A stretch of 64,000 bases of DNA from Pseudomonas sp. R4-35-07 (GCF_003852235.1 NZ_CP027732.1:2852001-2916000); one strand, 5' to 3'. Positions 42,585 to 51,702 are shown, counted from the first letter of the stretch. A program made the numbers and translations. The notes: generated by a model not told the origin, from the sequence alone.

Positions 42585-44570
42585 ATGACCATTTTACAGC
42601 GGGTTATCGGGGGCTTTGCGGTGCTTGTGCTGTTGCTGCTGACCATGGCAGGGGTCAGCTATCAAAGCACGCATTCTATAAGCGAGCGTCTGGGCATCAT
42701 CACAAGCCAATCGGCACCATTGAGTCGCGCGGCCAGTGAGTTGTACGTGCATATCCTGCGCGCCAACCAGGCGTTGCTGGCCATGCTGATCAGCGCCGAT
42801 GTCAAACAGATCGACGCCGGCAAGCAAGCGTTCACCGACAGCATTACCCAGTTCAATCGCTTGCTCGACAGCACGGCGGTCTATGTGGTCGACCGCGACG
42901 AGTTGAAGGCTGGCCTCGCCCAGCAGCGCCAGTTAGTGACGGCCTACGCCGACCAGGCGCAAACCCTGATGGCCTCGCACCGTGAGCATGTGCAGCAACT
43001 CGCGTTGACGCGAGTGCTGCAAGGTTACAGCAGCGCCCAGGGTTCGCAGTTGGCGGGTTACCTGCGCGATTACATTGCTCGGGCCCGCAGTGCCGGCGAC
43101 GCACAACAGGTGGCGGCGGCTGAAAAACTGCTGTTGGAAGTCAACAAATCCTATGACGGGCTGGCCGCGCATGCGGCGACGCCAGCCATCGACACCTTGC
43201 AACGCGTGCTGAACCTGCAGGACGAGGTCATCAGCACGCGCCTTCAGGCGCTGTTGGCCGTTGACCCCAGAGGCGGGCGGATTGCCGCCGTGATGGTCAA
43301 TCGTCTACTCACCGATCTGACCGGCGCCGACGGCGTGTTCCATGCCTACCTCGCCGAGGCAAAATTGAGTGCGCAGGTTGTGCAGCAACGCACTGCGGTA
43401 GAAGTCGCCCTGCAATCCACCCTGGGCAAGATTGGCGAATTTGGCAGCCAGGCCCTTGAGGTCGCCAATCACGCCCGGGACGATGCCAACGCCACCATCG
43501 GCACCAGCCGCAGCCTGGTGTTGATCGCCTGTGTACTGGCGGTGCTGGCCGCCGTACTGATCGGCATTTGGGTCGCCTTCAGCCTGCGTCGTCCCCTGGC
43601 GGCGTTTCGCGAGGTGCTCAAGCAACTGACGGCCGGCGATATGCGCGTCAGTTTCGATGTCTCGCGCAAGGACGAGTTCGGGGAGCTGGGGGGCTACCTG
43701 AATGAACTGACCATTGCGCTGCGCAAAACCTTCCGTGAGCTGATCAGCTCCGCCGATGCCCTGGCGACCACGGCGGACAACAATGCCTTGAGCAGCGAGC
43801 AGACCACTCGCGTAGTGGATGAGCAAAAAGACAGGTTGCAGTCGGCGGCCTCGGCCATGACTGAGATGGAAAGTACCGTGGAAGAAGTCGCACGGCGCGC
43901 GCAAGACACCCGCAAGGCGGTGGACGACACCAGTGACCTCACCGATCAAGTGCAGGAGCGTGTGGCCGAGACCATCGTCAACATTCGCCTTCAGGCCGAG
44001 CAGGTAAACAAAGCCACCGAGGTTACCGACGAACTGCAGAAGTACGGCCACAATATCGAAGGCATTGTGGTTGCCATTCGTACCATCGCCGAACAGACCA
44101 ACTTGCTCGCACTCAACGCGGCTATCGAGGCCGCGCGTGCGGGCGAACAAGGCCGAGGGTTTGCCGTCGTCGCTGATGAAGTGCGCTCCCTGGCAAGTCG
44201 TACCCAGACCTCTACCAGCGAAATCCAGGAAATGATCGGACGGATGCAGGAAAAAATTCATTCCGTGGTCCAGGTGATGAACGAGAGCCAGGTGCAGTCG
44301 GGCCAATGCGTGACGCTGGCCTCGGGAGCCGGTGAATTGCTGCACTCGATGAGCGAGGCGGTCGGCACGATTCGCGACATGAACATCCAGATTGCTGCGG
44401 CCACCGAGCAGCAGAGCGCCACCGTGGCGGAAACCAGCCGGATGGTCATCCAGATCAATGATTCGGCGCAGCAGACGGCCGAAGGTGCCGAGCAATCGGC
44501 CAGCAGCAGCCAACGCTTATCGGCCATGGCCAAAGTGCAGCGTGAACTGCTTCATCAATTCAGCGTTTGA
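42585..44570 (+). CDS. Methyl-accepting chemotaxis protein
   Basis: This is a 661-residue transducer. TM1 is at about 7-27, followed by a large helical periplasmic sensor of about 280 residues (size and helicity like HBM or two stacked four-helix bundles), TM2 at about 310-333, HAMP, and a cytoplasmic signalling hairpin. The hairpin's conserved tip spans residues 503-534 ([20 protein letters not shown], then [12 protein letters not shown]). Glu/Gln-rich methylation helices flank the tip; there is no C-terminal CheR-binding pentapeptide. A periplasmic sugar-type binding-protein gene follows 17 bp later, suggesting it senses a binding-protein/ligand complex. Confidence 0.94.
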   Translation: MTILQRVIGGFAVLVLLLLTMAGVSYQSTHSISERLGIITSQSAPLSRAASELYVHILRANQALLAMLISADVKQIDAGKQAFTDSITQFNRLLDSTAVYVVDRDELKAGLAQQRQLVTAYADQAQTLMASHREHVQQLALTRVLQGYSSAQGSQLAGYLRDYIARARSAGDAQQVAAAEKLLLEVNKSYDGLAAHAATPAIDTLQRVLNLQDEVISTRLQALLAVDPRGGRIAAVMVNRLLTDLTGADGVFHAYLAEAKLSAQVVQQRTAVEVALQSTLGKIGEFGSQALEVANHARDDANATIGTSRSLVLIACVLAVLAAVLIGIWVAFSLRRPLAAFREVLKQLTAGDMRVSFDVSRKDEFGELGGYLNELTIALRKTFRELISSADALATTADNNALSSEQTTRVVDEQKDRLQSAASAMTEMESTVEEVARRAQDTRKAVDDTSDLTDQVQERVAETIVNIRLQAEQVNKATEVTDELQKYGHNIEGIVVAIRTIAEQTNLLALNAAIEAARAGEQGRGFAVVADEVRSLASRTQTSTSEIQEMIGRMQEKIHSVVQVMNESQVQSGQCVTLASGAGELLHSMSEAVGTIRDMNIQIAAATEQQSATVAETSRMVIQINDSAQQTAEGAEQSASSSQRLSAMAKVQRELLHQFSV

Positions 44571-44587
44571 CCCTCGGGAGCTAGAAA

Positions 44588-45508
44588 ATGAAAGCATGGT
44601 TCAGATGTTTCCTGGGGTCGGCGCTGTTAACCACAGGCCTGGCCCAAGCCTCTACGCCGCTGGTGGGCGTGGCCATGGCCAAATACGACGATAATTTCCA
44701 GGCGTTGCTGCGCAATGGCGTGCAGCAAAAGTCGGCGGCGATGGATATCGATATTTTCATGGAGAATGGGCAGGATAATTCCGAATTGCAGCTGCGGCAG
44801 TTTCGCAACCTGATCCATTCCAAAGTCGACGCGATCATCGTGGCCGTGGTCGACGGCAAAAGCACGCCGCAGATGATGCAGTTGGCCAGCGAAGCGAATA
44901 TCCCCCTGGTCTTCGTCAACCGCAATCCCTCGCCCGAAAAGCTCACCGCGCGCGCTGCGTTTGTCGGCTCCAATGAACTGGAGTCAGGCACGTTGCAGAT
45001 GGAAGAGCTGGCACGCCGGGCCGGCTACAAGGGCAACGTGGTGATTCTGGTCGGCGACCCCGCCAATGCGTCCTCATTGATGCGCACCGAGGACGTGGAA
45101 AAAGTCGTCGCCAAGTACCCGGATATGAAAGTCGTGCAGAAAAAAGTCGCCAACTGGGAGCGTAGCCAGGCCGCCACGGTGGTCATGGACTGGGTGAAGC
45201 AGGGCGTCGATTTTTCGATTGTCGCGGCCAATAACGACGAAATGGCGATCGGCGCGATCATGGGCTTGGAGAAGGCCGGCAAGCAGGCCAAGGATTACTG
45301 GGTAGGGGGCATCGACGGTACGTCGGATGGGCTCAAACTCATGGCGGATGGAAAGATGGCTGTCAGTGTGTTCCAGGATGCTGTAGGGCAGGCGAGTGGA
45401 GCGGTTGATGCGGCTGTCCGCCTGGCGCGTGGCGAAAAGCTGGATACACCGATCATCTGGGTGCCGTTCCAGTTGATTACTCCGGAGAATCGTCAGCAGT
45501 TCGAGTGA
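44588..45508 (+). CDS. Periplasmic sugar-binding protein (RbsB type), not linked to a transporter
   Basis: This 306-residue periplasmic binding protein has a Sec signal (MKAWFRCFLGSALLTTGLAQA) and a type I fold of the ribose/galactose-binding group (GVAMAKYDDNFQALLRNGVQQ, DAIIVAVVDGKSTPQMM, VAANNDEMAIGAIMGLEKAG, VGGIDGTSDGLKLM). GGGAG lies 8 bases before the ATG. No ABC permease or ATPase gene adjoins it; instead it directly follows the chemoreceptor. Ribose- and galactose-binding proteins dock to Trg in E. coli, so a ligand-presenting chemotaxis role is inferred. Confidence 0.9.
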   Translation: MKAWFRCFLGSALLTTGLAQASTPLVGVAMAKYDDNFQALLRNGVQQKSAAMDIDIFMENGQDNSELQLRQFRNLIHSKVDAIIVAVVDGKSTPQMMQLASEANIPLVFVNRNPSPEKLTARAAFVGSNELESGTLQMEELARRAGYKGNVVILVGDPANASSLMRTEDVEKVVAKYPDMKVVQKKVANWERSQAATVVMDWVKQGVDFSIVAANNDEMAIGAIMGLEKAGKQAKDYWVGGIDGTSDGLKLMADGKMAVSVFQDAVGQASGAVDAAVRLARGEKLDTPIIWVPFQLITPENRQQFE

Positions 45509-45524
45509 CGGGGGATGTGAATCG

Positions 45525-45567
45525 GCTCAAGGGACGGGCGCGGTTGAACCGGCCCGCCCCTTTGAGC
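45525..45567 (+). terminator. Long GC-rich hairpin after the binding-protein gene
   Basis: GCTCAAGGGACGGGC pairs imperfectly with GCCCGCCCCTTTGAGC around a 12-base loop, 17 bp past the stop codon. No T tract follows, so it may protect the 3' end of the transcript or act as a weak terminator. Confidence 0.5.
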
Positions 45568-45657
45568 ATAGGTAGCCAGCAGCAGTGGGGGAGGCGGGCA
45601 GGTAGTGCACTTGCCGACCCAGCCCCAGCTTGGCCACAGCGTCACGCGGGGTCGCTC

Positions 45658-46011
45658 TCAGCGTGTGAGTTGAAAGCTGTCTTCAATCAGTGAGTGAATT
45701 TCTTGCGCGCCGAGTGGGCCGTTCAGCAGGACGGTAATCCAATGCTCTTTATTCATATGATAAGCCGGGTAAATGCCGGGCTTTTTCCTCAAGGAGCCGA
45801 CCAACTCGGGCTCAACTTTCAAGTCGAGTACGTCAACCCGCGCATCTTGATCAACGCCTATTTTCTCGGCAGGAATTTCCATGAGCAGGGCATACCATTT
45901 CTCATTGTCCGAATGTCTGAAGACGGCGTAGTCGGGGAATTTCTCCCATGGGTGATCAGGCTTTGTCTGGTATTTCTTCAGTATGTAATCGATCAATTGC
46001 TGGCGGTTCAT
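45658..46011 (-). CDS. MmcQ/YjbR family DNA-binding-fold protein
   Basis: This is a protein of 117 residues from the ATG at 46011 (MNRQQLIDYILKKYQTKPDHPWEKFPDYAVFRH). The CyaY-like YjbR fold is indicated by KWYALLMEIP, LDLKVEPELVGSLRKKPGIYPAYHMNKEHWITVLL and the C-terminal LIEDSFQLT. The family is annotated as DNA-binding by fold, but its cellular function is unclear. It starts 10 bp after the AraC gene's stop and is probably co-transcribed with it. Confidence 0.9.
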   Translation of the reverse strand: MNRQQLIDYILKKYQTKPDHPWEKFPDYAVFRHSDNEKWYALLMEIPAEKIGVDQDARVDVLDLKVEPELVGSLRKKPGIYPAYHMNKEHWITVLLNGPLGAQEIHSLIEDSFQLTR

Positions 46012-46021
46012 GTAGTGCTCC

Positions 46022-46912
46022 TTAGTCTGATAGCGCTCGTTTGCCGAGAATCCTCCCGGCATCTTGTGCAGGAGGCAGTCCAAATGCCCGTGAATAATCC
46101 CTGCTGAATTGTGTCGCACTTTCATAGCCGACTTCGAAGGCCGCCGCCATGACGCTCTTGGCGTGGGCCACCATCAGTGTTCTAGCCTGGAGCAGGCGAA
46201 CCCGTTTTTGATATTGCAAAGGACTCAGGTTGGTGACTGCCTTGAAGTGGCGATGAAACGCCGAGACGCTCATTGATGCTCGTTGCGCCAGGCGCTCCAC
46301 CCCAATTGGCTCAGCGAAGTCACGGCGGATCCACTGGATCGCCATGTTGACTCGGGCCATCGCCGTATCCGGTGCTGCAATTTCCCGCAGCATCCAGCCA
46401 TGGGGGCCCTGGAGCACACGAAAGATGATCTCCCGTTCATAAACCGGGGCCAGGGCTGCGATGGCGTCCGGATCGCCCATTAATCGCAACATTCGCACCC
46501 AGGCATCCATCAGGTCGGTTGTGACTGGCGCTACGGAGAACCCGAGATTGTTCTCAGGGCGGCTGACAGGTTTGGGCAAGTCTTCAAATAGCGTTGACAA
46601 TACAGTTGGGTCAAGAGTGAGGCTGACTGCCAAGTAAGGTTCTCCCGATACGCTTGGATGAACAGACCCCACTGCTGGCAAATCAATGGACATGACGAAA
46701 TAGGTCGCAGGGTCATACTGAAGCGTCCTATCCCCCACGCTCATGCTTTTACTGCCTTGCAGGATCAGGTTGATCATCGGGTCATAGACCGCCGCCAGCA
46801 TGTGTTCGGGGATCTTGCCCTTGACCATGGCCACGCGTGGGATGCCCGTTTCGGTGCGGCGATTTTCAGCCTTGGCCGCGAGCGACCTGAGTTCATTCAG
46901 TTGATTGTCCAT
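46022..46912 (-). CDS. AraC family transcriptional regulator (AraC_N type)
   Basis: This is a protein of 296 residues from the ATG at 46912 (MDNQLNELRSLAAKAENRRTETGIPRVAM). The AraC_N domain is seen in MINLILQGSKSMSVGDRTLQYDPATYFVMSIDLPAVG. The C-terminal HTH pair is VERLAQRASMSVSAFHRHFKAVT and VMAAAFEVGYESATQFSRDYSRAFG. It is divergent from an SDR gene with 136 bp between and probably regulates it. Regulators of this subfamily commonly sit beside aldehyde or quinone reductases. Confidence 0.9.
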   Translation of the reverse strand: MDNQLNELRSLAAKAENRRTETGIPRVAMVKGKIPEHMLAAVYDPMINLILQGSKSMSVGDRTLQYDPATYFVMSIDLPAVGSVHPSVSGEPYLAVSLTLDPTVLSTLFEDLPKPVSRPENNLGFSVAPVTTDLMDAWVRMLRLMGDPDAIAALAPVYEREIIFRVLQGPHGWMLREIAAPDTAMARVNMAIQWIRRDFAEPIGVERLAQRASMSVSAFHRHFKAVTNLSPLQYQKRVRLLQARTLMVAHAKSVMAAAFEVGYESATQFSRDYSRAFGLPPAQDAGRILGKRALSD

Positions 46913-47048
46913 GTCGGGATGCTGACGGCAGAACCCTGCGCCTGCAAGCGAAAAGCAGAAACAGGCAGGTTTCGAGTAGAAATGGGTACGACCCTGGCGA
47001 TCGTGATGAGTACTGTGGGGCCACCTATAAGCCACAGAGGAACATCAA

Positions 47049-47792
47049 ATGAGCGTCATCGTCATTACCGGCGGCAGCCGTGGAATCGGTGCCAGTGCCG
47101 CCGAGCAGATTGCTCGGCGCGGTATGGGTGTCATCCTCACCTACAACGCTGATTCCCAGGCTGCCGGCGCAGTCGTGGAACGCATCGAACGCGTCGGTGG
47201 CAAGGCTGTCGCTCTCAAGCTCGACGTGTCTGATGTTGGCAGCTTCGTAGCGTTTCGCAAGTCAGTGGTACTGACCTTACAGGACACCTGGAACGCTAAC
47301 ATGCTGGGTGGCCTGGTCAACAATGCCGGGTACGGGCTGTTCAATCCCTTGGCAACTGTCACCGAAACGCAGTTCGATGGCCTGTTCAATGTGCACCTCA
47401 AAGGGCCGTTTTTTCTCACTCAAACCCTCCTGCCGCTGTTCGCGGAAAATGCCAGTATCGTCAACCTGACCAGTGCCACTACCCGCGTCGCCACTGCTGG
47501 CGTAGCGCCCTATGCTGCCTTCAAGGGCGGGCTCGAGGTGCTCACCCGTTACATGGCCAAAGAATTCGGCGAGCGGCGAATACGGGCCAACGCGGTATCA
47601 CCCGGCGCCATCCGTACCGAATTGGGCGGGGGGCTGAACGCTGAGTTCGAGGCGAAGCTGGCGGCGCAAACGGCACTCGGCCGGGTCGGCGAGCCGGAAG
47701 ACGTCGCGCGCGTTATCGCCATGTTGCTGTCAGAGGAGGGCGCCTGGATCAATGCCCAGACCCTCGAAGTAGCCGGCGGCTACAACATCTGA
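47049..47792 (+). CDS. Short-chain dehydrogenase/reductase
   Basis: This 247-residue classical SDR shows TGGSRGIG (7-14), LVNNAGYG, Ser in NLTSATTRV, and the catalytic Tyr and Lys in YAAFK. The C-terminus LGRVGEPEDVARVIAMLLSEEGAWINAQTLEVAGGYNI is typical of FabG-like members. It is divergent from an AraC regulator and followed 17 bp later by a VOC-family gene, forming a small inducible unit. The substrate is unknown. Confidence 0.92.
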   Translation: MSVIVITGGSRGIGASAAEQIARRGMGVILTYNADSQAAGAVVERIERVGGKAVALKLDVSDVGSFVAFRKSVVLTLQDTWNANMLGGLVNNAGYGLFNPLATVTETQFDGLFNVHLKGPFFLTQTLLPLFAENASIVNLTSATTRVATAGVAPYAAFKGGLEVLTRYMAKEFGERRIRANAVSPGAIRTELGGGLNAEFEAKLAAQTALGRVGEPEDVARVIAMLLSEEGAWINAQTLEVAGGYNI

Positions 47793-47809
47793 ATCACGAG
47801 GGTTTTGCC

Positions 47810-48211
47810 ATGCTGGATCATATCTTTTTGTCCGTGAGCGATATCGCACGGTCCATCCGTTTCTACGAAGCTGCCCTGACCCCGTTGGGTATCACCGCGC
47901 GCCTGAACTACGACGGCAAGGATGGCCCACCGGGGCATCCTGACCTGAAAGGCTTCGGTGCCAACGGCCGGATGTTTTTCTGGTTGCGTGAGGGCGTTGT
48001 GGAAGAGTGCGCGGTACATGTAGGTTTTGTCGCAAGCAGCCAGGCTGAAGTTGATGCCGCCTATACCGCTGCGCTGCATCAGGGGGCGGTCGACAACGGC
48101 CCGCCTGGGGCACGCTTGCATTACGATCCCGACTACTACGCGGCCAATGTGCTGGACCCGGATGGGTACAGCCTCGAATTTGTTTTTAAGAAATGGCAGC
48201 ACATCCAATAA
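47810..48211 (+). CDS. VOC family protein (glyoxalase/dioxygenase fold)
   Basis: This 133-residue protein has the paired beta-alpha-beta-beta-beta modules of the VOC superfamily (MLDHIFLSVSDIARSIRFYEAALTPLGI, then ARLHYDPDYYAANVLDPDGYSLEFVFK). Metal ligands are likely His 4 and Glu near the C-terminus. It follows the SDR gene by 17 bp and is presumably co-regulated by the AraC protein. Members act as lactoylglutathione lyases, extradiol dioxygenases or antibiotic-binding proteins. Confidence 0.9.
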   Translation: MLDHIFLSVSDIARSIRFYEAALTPLGITARLNYDGKDGPPGHPDLKGFGANGRMFFWLREGVVEECAVHVGFVASSQAEVDAAYTAALHQGAVDNGPPGARLHYDPDYYAANVLDPDGYSLEFVFKKWQHIQ

Positions 48212-48262
48212 GTACCCTAAGGCTTATCCAGGGTGTCACGATCCGGATCGAGTACGGCACCT

Positions 48263-48406
48263 GACGGAAATTTTGCCGGTGAATTTGGTGAAAAGCTCAT
48301 CGCGGGCACTCCGCTGGGTCGCTTCGGTGAGCCGGAAGATATCGCACCCCTCGCCGTGTTTCTGGCATCGCGGCATTCGCACTGGGTGACAGGTGAATCC
48401 ATCACC
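48263..48406 (+). pseudogene. SDR C-terminal remnant
   Basis: About 48 codons (GEFGEKLIAGTPLGRFGEPE, then DIAPLAVFLASRHSHWVTGES) match the C-terminal end of FabG-like SDRs. There is no upstream Rossmann part and the frame runs into unrelated sequence after the GES motif. It is not a copy of the intact SDR at 47.0 kb, since the residues differ throughout. The join to the oppositely oriented aldo/keto-reductase remnant is abrupt. Confidence 0.7.
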
Positions 48407-48622
48407 CAGGATGCGCTCCGACTGACCGAAAGAATAAATATCGGCGGTGTCTATGAAGTTGATCCCTTGCGCCAGAGCTTGGACGATCAACCTGTTGGCT
48501 TCGCCCTGTCCAACCGCGCCGATTGCGGCCCACATACCCGCGTTAGCATTACCTCCGAGCGTCATCGTGCCCAGGCACAGCTCGGATACATACAAGCCCG
48601 TACGGCCAAGTCGCTTGTATTG
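48407..48622 (-). pseudogene. Aldo/keto reductase N-terminal remnant
   Basis: On the minus strand, QYKRLGRTGLYVSELCLGTM, TLGG and then GMWAAIGAVGQGEANRLIVQALAQGINFIDTADIYSFGQSERIL form the first about 70 residues of an aldo/keto reductase, including the catalytic Asp of FIDTADIYS. The expected ATG before QYKRLG is a CAC codon. The protein breaks off after SERIL into SDR-remnant DNA, leaving about one fifth of a normal 320-350-residue enzyme. Confidence 0.75.
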
Positions 48623-48710
48623 GTGGCCGCCTGCTCGATCTGAGCAAGGTACGTTTACTTTGAGGGATGTGTTGACTCGTCTTCAGCTACTCAACGCGCG
48701 TCTGCCAACC

Positions 48711-49154
48711 TTAACTACGACGCAGATTTGATTGCGCCCATTGTTCTGCGCTGGTCACTGGTAATCCATGTATTGCGTTGAATGTCCTCGCTACATCCCA
48801 CGCCACACCACAGCCCATAGCAAAAACTGCCCGGTATTTTCGTAAATTATCGTCAGGTTTTTCTGCAAGGTCTGCTAGCAACTGCTGCACGCTAAGCTCT
48901 CGGCGCTCGACTTTCCGTTCGATGATGTGCTCAACCAAATCAGCCAAAGCGCCGTAGGTAAGAGTGTCACCAGCGGTGTATACGACCTGATTAATAAGGC
49001 GCGGGCTGTGCAGGACAATGGCTGCGGTGAGCGTGCCTATGTCTTCCGGTGTTGTCACCGTAACCATAGTTTCAAAGCTGCCCAACGCATTGACCTGCCC
49101 GGCGGTCAGGTCAACGACCCCGAAAGCTGGATCGAATAGAAAGCTGGTGAACAT
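48711..49154 (-). pseudogene. NmrA/isoflavone-reductase-like oxidoreductase, N-terminally truncated
   Basis: This frame of 147 codons matches only the C-terminal half of NmrA-like aromatic alcohol/quinone reductases (ITTGMFTSFLFDPAFGVVDL, VTVTTPEDIGTLTAAIVLH, NQVVYTAGDTLTYGALADLV). Homology continues about seven codons upstream of the ATG at 49154 until a TGA stop, so the gene has lost its Rossmann half. It is divergent from, and overlaps by 2 bp, an HxlR regulator, which fits an original HxlR/NmrA pair whose 5' end was deleted. Expression as a short protein cannot be excluded. Confidence 0.65.
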
Positions 49155-49572
49155 GCCGGTGGTGATACCGAGCGGTCTGGACGCTCAGGAAATCGTGCGT
49201 CTTTCACAGGATGCCTGTCGCGCACTTAGCGAGGACGAGGATGGTCTCAAGCGCGATATTCTCAGTCATTCCGGTAACCGATGGTCACTAGGCGTAGTGC
49301 ATGCGCTGGGTGTGAGTAGCCCCATGCGGCACTCGGAGTTACGCCGCCGATTGCACGGCGTCACTCAACGCATGCTCACTCACACGTTGCGCCAGCTGGA
49401 GCGCGACGGGCTGATCTCTCGTCACGATTTTGGCGAGAAGCCCTTGCGTGTCGAATACGCTCTGACCGAACTTGGAATGGGATTATTGGTGCAGATGATT
49501 CCTCTATGGGCGTGGGTGATCGAACAGTCAGAGAGGTTTAATGAGGCACGGAGCCGTTATGACAAACGGTAA
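49153..49572 (+). CDS. HxlR family transcriptional regulator
   Basis: This is a protein of 139 residues from the ATG at 49153. The winged-helix HxlR domain is seen in SGNRWSLGVVHALGVSSPMRHSELRRRLHGVTQRMLTHTLRQLERDGLISRHDF and VEYALTELGMGLL. The usual HxlR N-terminal redox Cys appears as DACRAL. Its natural partner, the divergent NmrA-type reductase, is truncated, so its present target is uncertain. The 220 bp after it hold nothing I recognise. Confidence 0.88.
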   Translation: MPVVIPSGLDAQEIVRLSQDACRALSEDEDGLKRDILSHSGNRWSLGVVHALGVSSPMRHSELRRRLHGVTQRMLTHTLRQLERDGLISRHDFGEKPLRVEYALTELGMGLLVQMIPLWAWVIEQSERFNEARSRYDKR

Positions 49573-49792
49573 AGGTCGGATAGGAGGATTTACTGTTAGA
49601 TAAACAAAGGTCTATCGCTATCTCCCCGTTTGATAATATTCCCAACGATTAGCTTCCCAGTTTGACCCAGCGAAATGGAAGTAAGTCGGTAGTTCACTCG
49701 TTTTCCGACGTAGCGGGGGAGTGACATCAATCAGTTGCCTCGCACGAGTGGCAGTCAGTTAATCAGTAAGCGTGACGTCCGGAAATACACAC

Positions 49793-50425
49793 TTAAGTTC
49801 GTCTGGCTGTAGCCAGCAAGGCGGCTGCCCCGAGCATCATTCCACCCGTTATGCGATGGATAACCGACAATTTCCGTTCCGAAGGGCGCAGAGATCGAGT
49901 GATGCTGCCAGCGAGGGCCCAGCCTATAGCGGCGATAAACTCGACCGCAATGTAGATTGCACTTAAAACGATGAACTGGGCAGTGAAGGAGGCGCCAGCA
50001 CCAGAAACAATGAATTGGGGAACAAAAGCAGTGAAGAGCAAGATTGCTTTGGGGTTGGTCATGGCAGTCATAAACTCCCGGCGTGCCAAGGAGTAGGCAT
50101 CGAAAGGCTGGATTAAGCCCGAAGCCCCATCTTCGTTACAATCACGACCTATCATCATTTTTACGCCGAGATAGACAAGATAAAGAACACCGGCCCATTT
50201 AAGAATCTGGAAAGCAGGTTCAGACGCCTCTAGCAATGCTCCCAAACCGACAATCACCATCGCGATCATCAATACAAAGGCCATACACCGACCTAACAGG
50301 GCGACCACTGTAGGCAGCAAACCCCGCCTGCTGCCATTTGCGAATGCAAGCAGGTTGTTGGCGCCTGGTGAGATGGCAACGATTGCTGCTGCGGGGAGAA
50401 ACAGAAGGATTTGGGCTAGGGTCAT
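49793..50425 (-). CDS. LysE/RhtB family amino-acid exporter
   Basis: This is an inner-membrane protein of 210 residues from the ATG at 50425 (MTLAQILLFLPAAAIVAISPGANNLLAFANGSRRG). The SPGANNLL motif is the LysE/RhtB family mark. Six hydrophobic segments and NPKAILLFTAFVPQFI complete the pattern. The family exports amino acids or homoserine lactones. It is transcribed toward the HxlR gene, with no neighbour that suggests a specific substrate. Confidence 0.92.
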   Translation of the reverse strand: MTLAQILLFLPAAAIVAISPGANNLLAFANGSRRGLLPTVVALLGRCMAFVLMIAMVIVGLGALLEASEPAFQILKWAGVLYLVYLGVKMMIGRDCNEDGASGLIQPFDAYSLARREFMTAMTNPKAILLFTAFVPQFIVSGAGASFTAQFIVLSAIYIAVEFIAAIGWALAGSITRSLRPSERKLSVIHRITGGMMLGAAALLATARRT

Positions 50426-50487
50426 GGTTGGAACCTCGGCATCGGTAATGTTTGATTCTAGCCAGGGTATGCATCCGGCCAAGTCAT

Positions 50488-51315
50488 CTAGTCGCGCTTA
50501 TTCACTGACCAATGCGCCGTGGAGAGATCAACAGCTTTTTCTAGGACTGCCTGCAACATCTTCTCCGACGATTGTCCCTTGCTGAAGCTCTTCTCTGAAT
50601 ACTCCTCGGTCGATTTATTGATGAGAACGAGCGATCCCGATTGCTCTCTCTGTTCTTGATAAAGTCTTTCGATACTATTCCTGAAGCCATCAGGGTAGGC
50701 CGACCTCTCAACAGCAGGCAGATCATCGAAATAGTCCATGATGCCTTTGAATACTTCACTATTGTCGCGTCCATTCGTTATTTTGGCGTACAGCTTTGAG
50801 AAGTATGCTTCGTCCTGTTTGTTAAGCTCCCCATAAGCGGCATAGCGCTCGGCATCGGTATAGGTTCCCGTGTCATCATAAACAATCGCGCTTAGGCCGT
50901 TTCGCGCCATGCCCTCAAACGGATTAGGAAGATTTTTAGGTGGGACTTGAGAGAGGCCGATGGAGTAATCCAGTGACTTCTGGCCTAACGCCAAACGGTC
51001 AGGGTCATCCGTTTTGGGGAGCATGTCTTCCTTGTTGTAATTCCCGCCAGCAATGCGGTGCCCGAAATTATAAATATCCTTTTGCCCTTTTTCATGCATT
51101 TCTTTCAAATCGCTTTCTGACATAGATACTTGTCGTTCGCTAGAGCTGCTTAGAATATAAAGTGCCCGTGCAGAGCTGGATATTGAAACAGTTTTCTCTG
51201 TACCTGAGGAGAGGTTATCCGAAGAAGAATCAGCAGACGTCTCCGAGCGAACGATCTCTTGCGCAGAGACTTTTGCGGGAGTACCCGCCTGATAAGTTTT
51301 AATCGAGATATCCAT
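50488..51315 (-). CDS. Hypothetical Ser-rich soluble protein
   Basis: I do not recognise this 275-residue protein. It has no signal peptide and no membrane segment. Residues 25-65 are unusually Ser-rich (SADSSSDNLSSGTEKTVSIS, then SSARALYILSSSSERQ), followed by an acidic helical body with NPFEGMARNGLSAIVYDDTG, TYTDAERYAAYGELNKQDEAYFSKLYAK and DYFDDLPAVERSAYPDGF. Base composition is lower in GC than its neighbours and codon use is looser, which suggests acquisition. The disordered Ser/Thr N-terminus is reminiscent of secreted effectors, but nothing else supports that. It stands alone, 62 bp upstream of the lysE-type gene start. Confidence 0.75.
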   Translation of the reverse strand: MDISIKTYQAGTPAKVSAQEIVRSETSADSSSDNLSSGTEKTVSISSSARALYILSSSSERQVSMSESDLKEMHEKGQKDIYNFGHRIAGGNYNKEDMLPKTDDPDRLALGQKSLDYSIGLSQVPPKNLPNPFEGMARNGLSAIVYDDTGTYTDAERYAAYGELNKQDEAYFSKLYAKITNGRDNSEVFKGIMDYFDDLPAVERSAYPDGFRNSIERLYQEQREQSGSLVLINKSTEEYSEKSFSKGQSSEKMLQAVLEKAVDLSTAHWSVNKRD

Positions 51316-51660
51316 TATAATATTCCAGAAGTTGGATAATAAAGCATAGCTATTTCCCGCTAGGATGCCTAGGAACCTCCAGACAAGCCCTTAAATGCGC
51401 TGAAATACGATCAATGCCGCTTCTGATCTTTGCCTGCTTGGCCGGTCTTCAGGCTCAAACGACAGGGCGGTCACGTCACTTCCAGAGCAACAGCATCAGG
51501 CATAAACCGGTGCTCTCACTCTGCCGTCTTGGCCTCGAATACTTGAGATGCTCCACCACCGGATTGTCCTGCTCGAAATTGGCGGATATGGAGCTACTGC
51601 TGCGCGATGAAGTGCACCGACAAGCTCAGAGACTGGAGTAGATTTGTGGGGATTTCTCAG
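51316..51660. other. Gene-poor, lower-GC gap
   Basis: I find no gene here with family character. A short plus-strand frame of 75 codons at 51414-51641 has no homology I recognise and unconvincing composition. The DNA may be the remains of an insertion. The upstream promoter of the Ser-rich protein gene must be in the first 100 bp. Confidence 0.4.
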
Positions 51661-51661
51661 G

Positions 51662-51702
51662 GACAGATTTATTTTTAAGATAATAAATCTGTCTCCTTTT
51701 TT
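51662..51702 (+). terminator. Perfect AT-rich hairpin with T tract
   Basis: GACAGATTTATT at 51662-51673 and AATAAATCTGTC at 51682-51693 are exact 12-bp arms around an 8-base loop, followed by TCCTTTTTTG. It reads as a terminator on the plus strand. The GGACAGATTTATTTTT motif is also known as an extragenic repeat end in Pseudomonas and could be a mobile-element scar. Confidence 0.55.

Noticed and set aside
51414..51641. 75-codon frame as a possible transposase remnant
   Set aside because: There is no catalytic motif or recognisable similarity; composition does not support coding.
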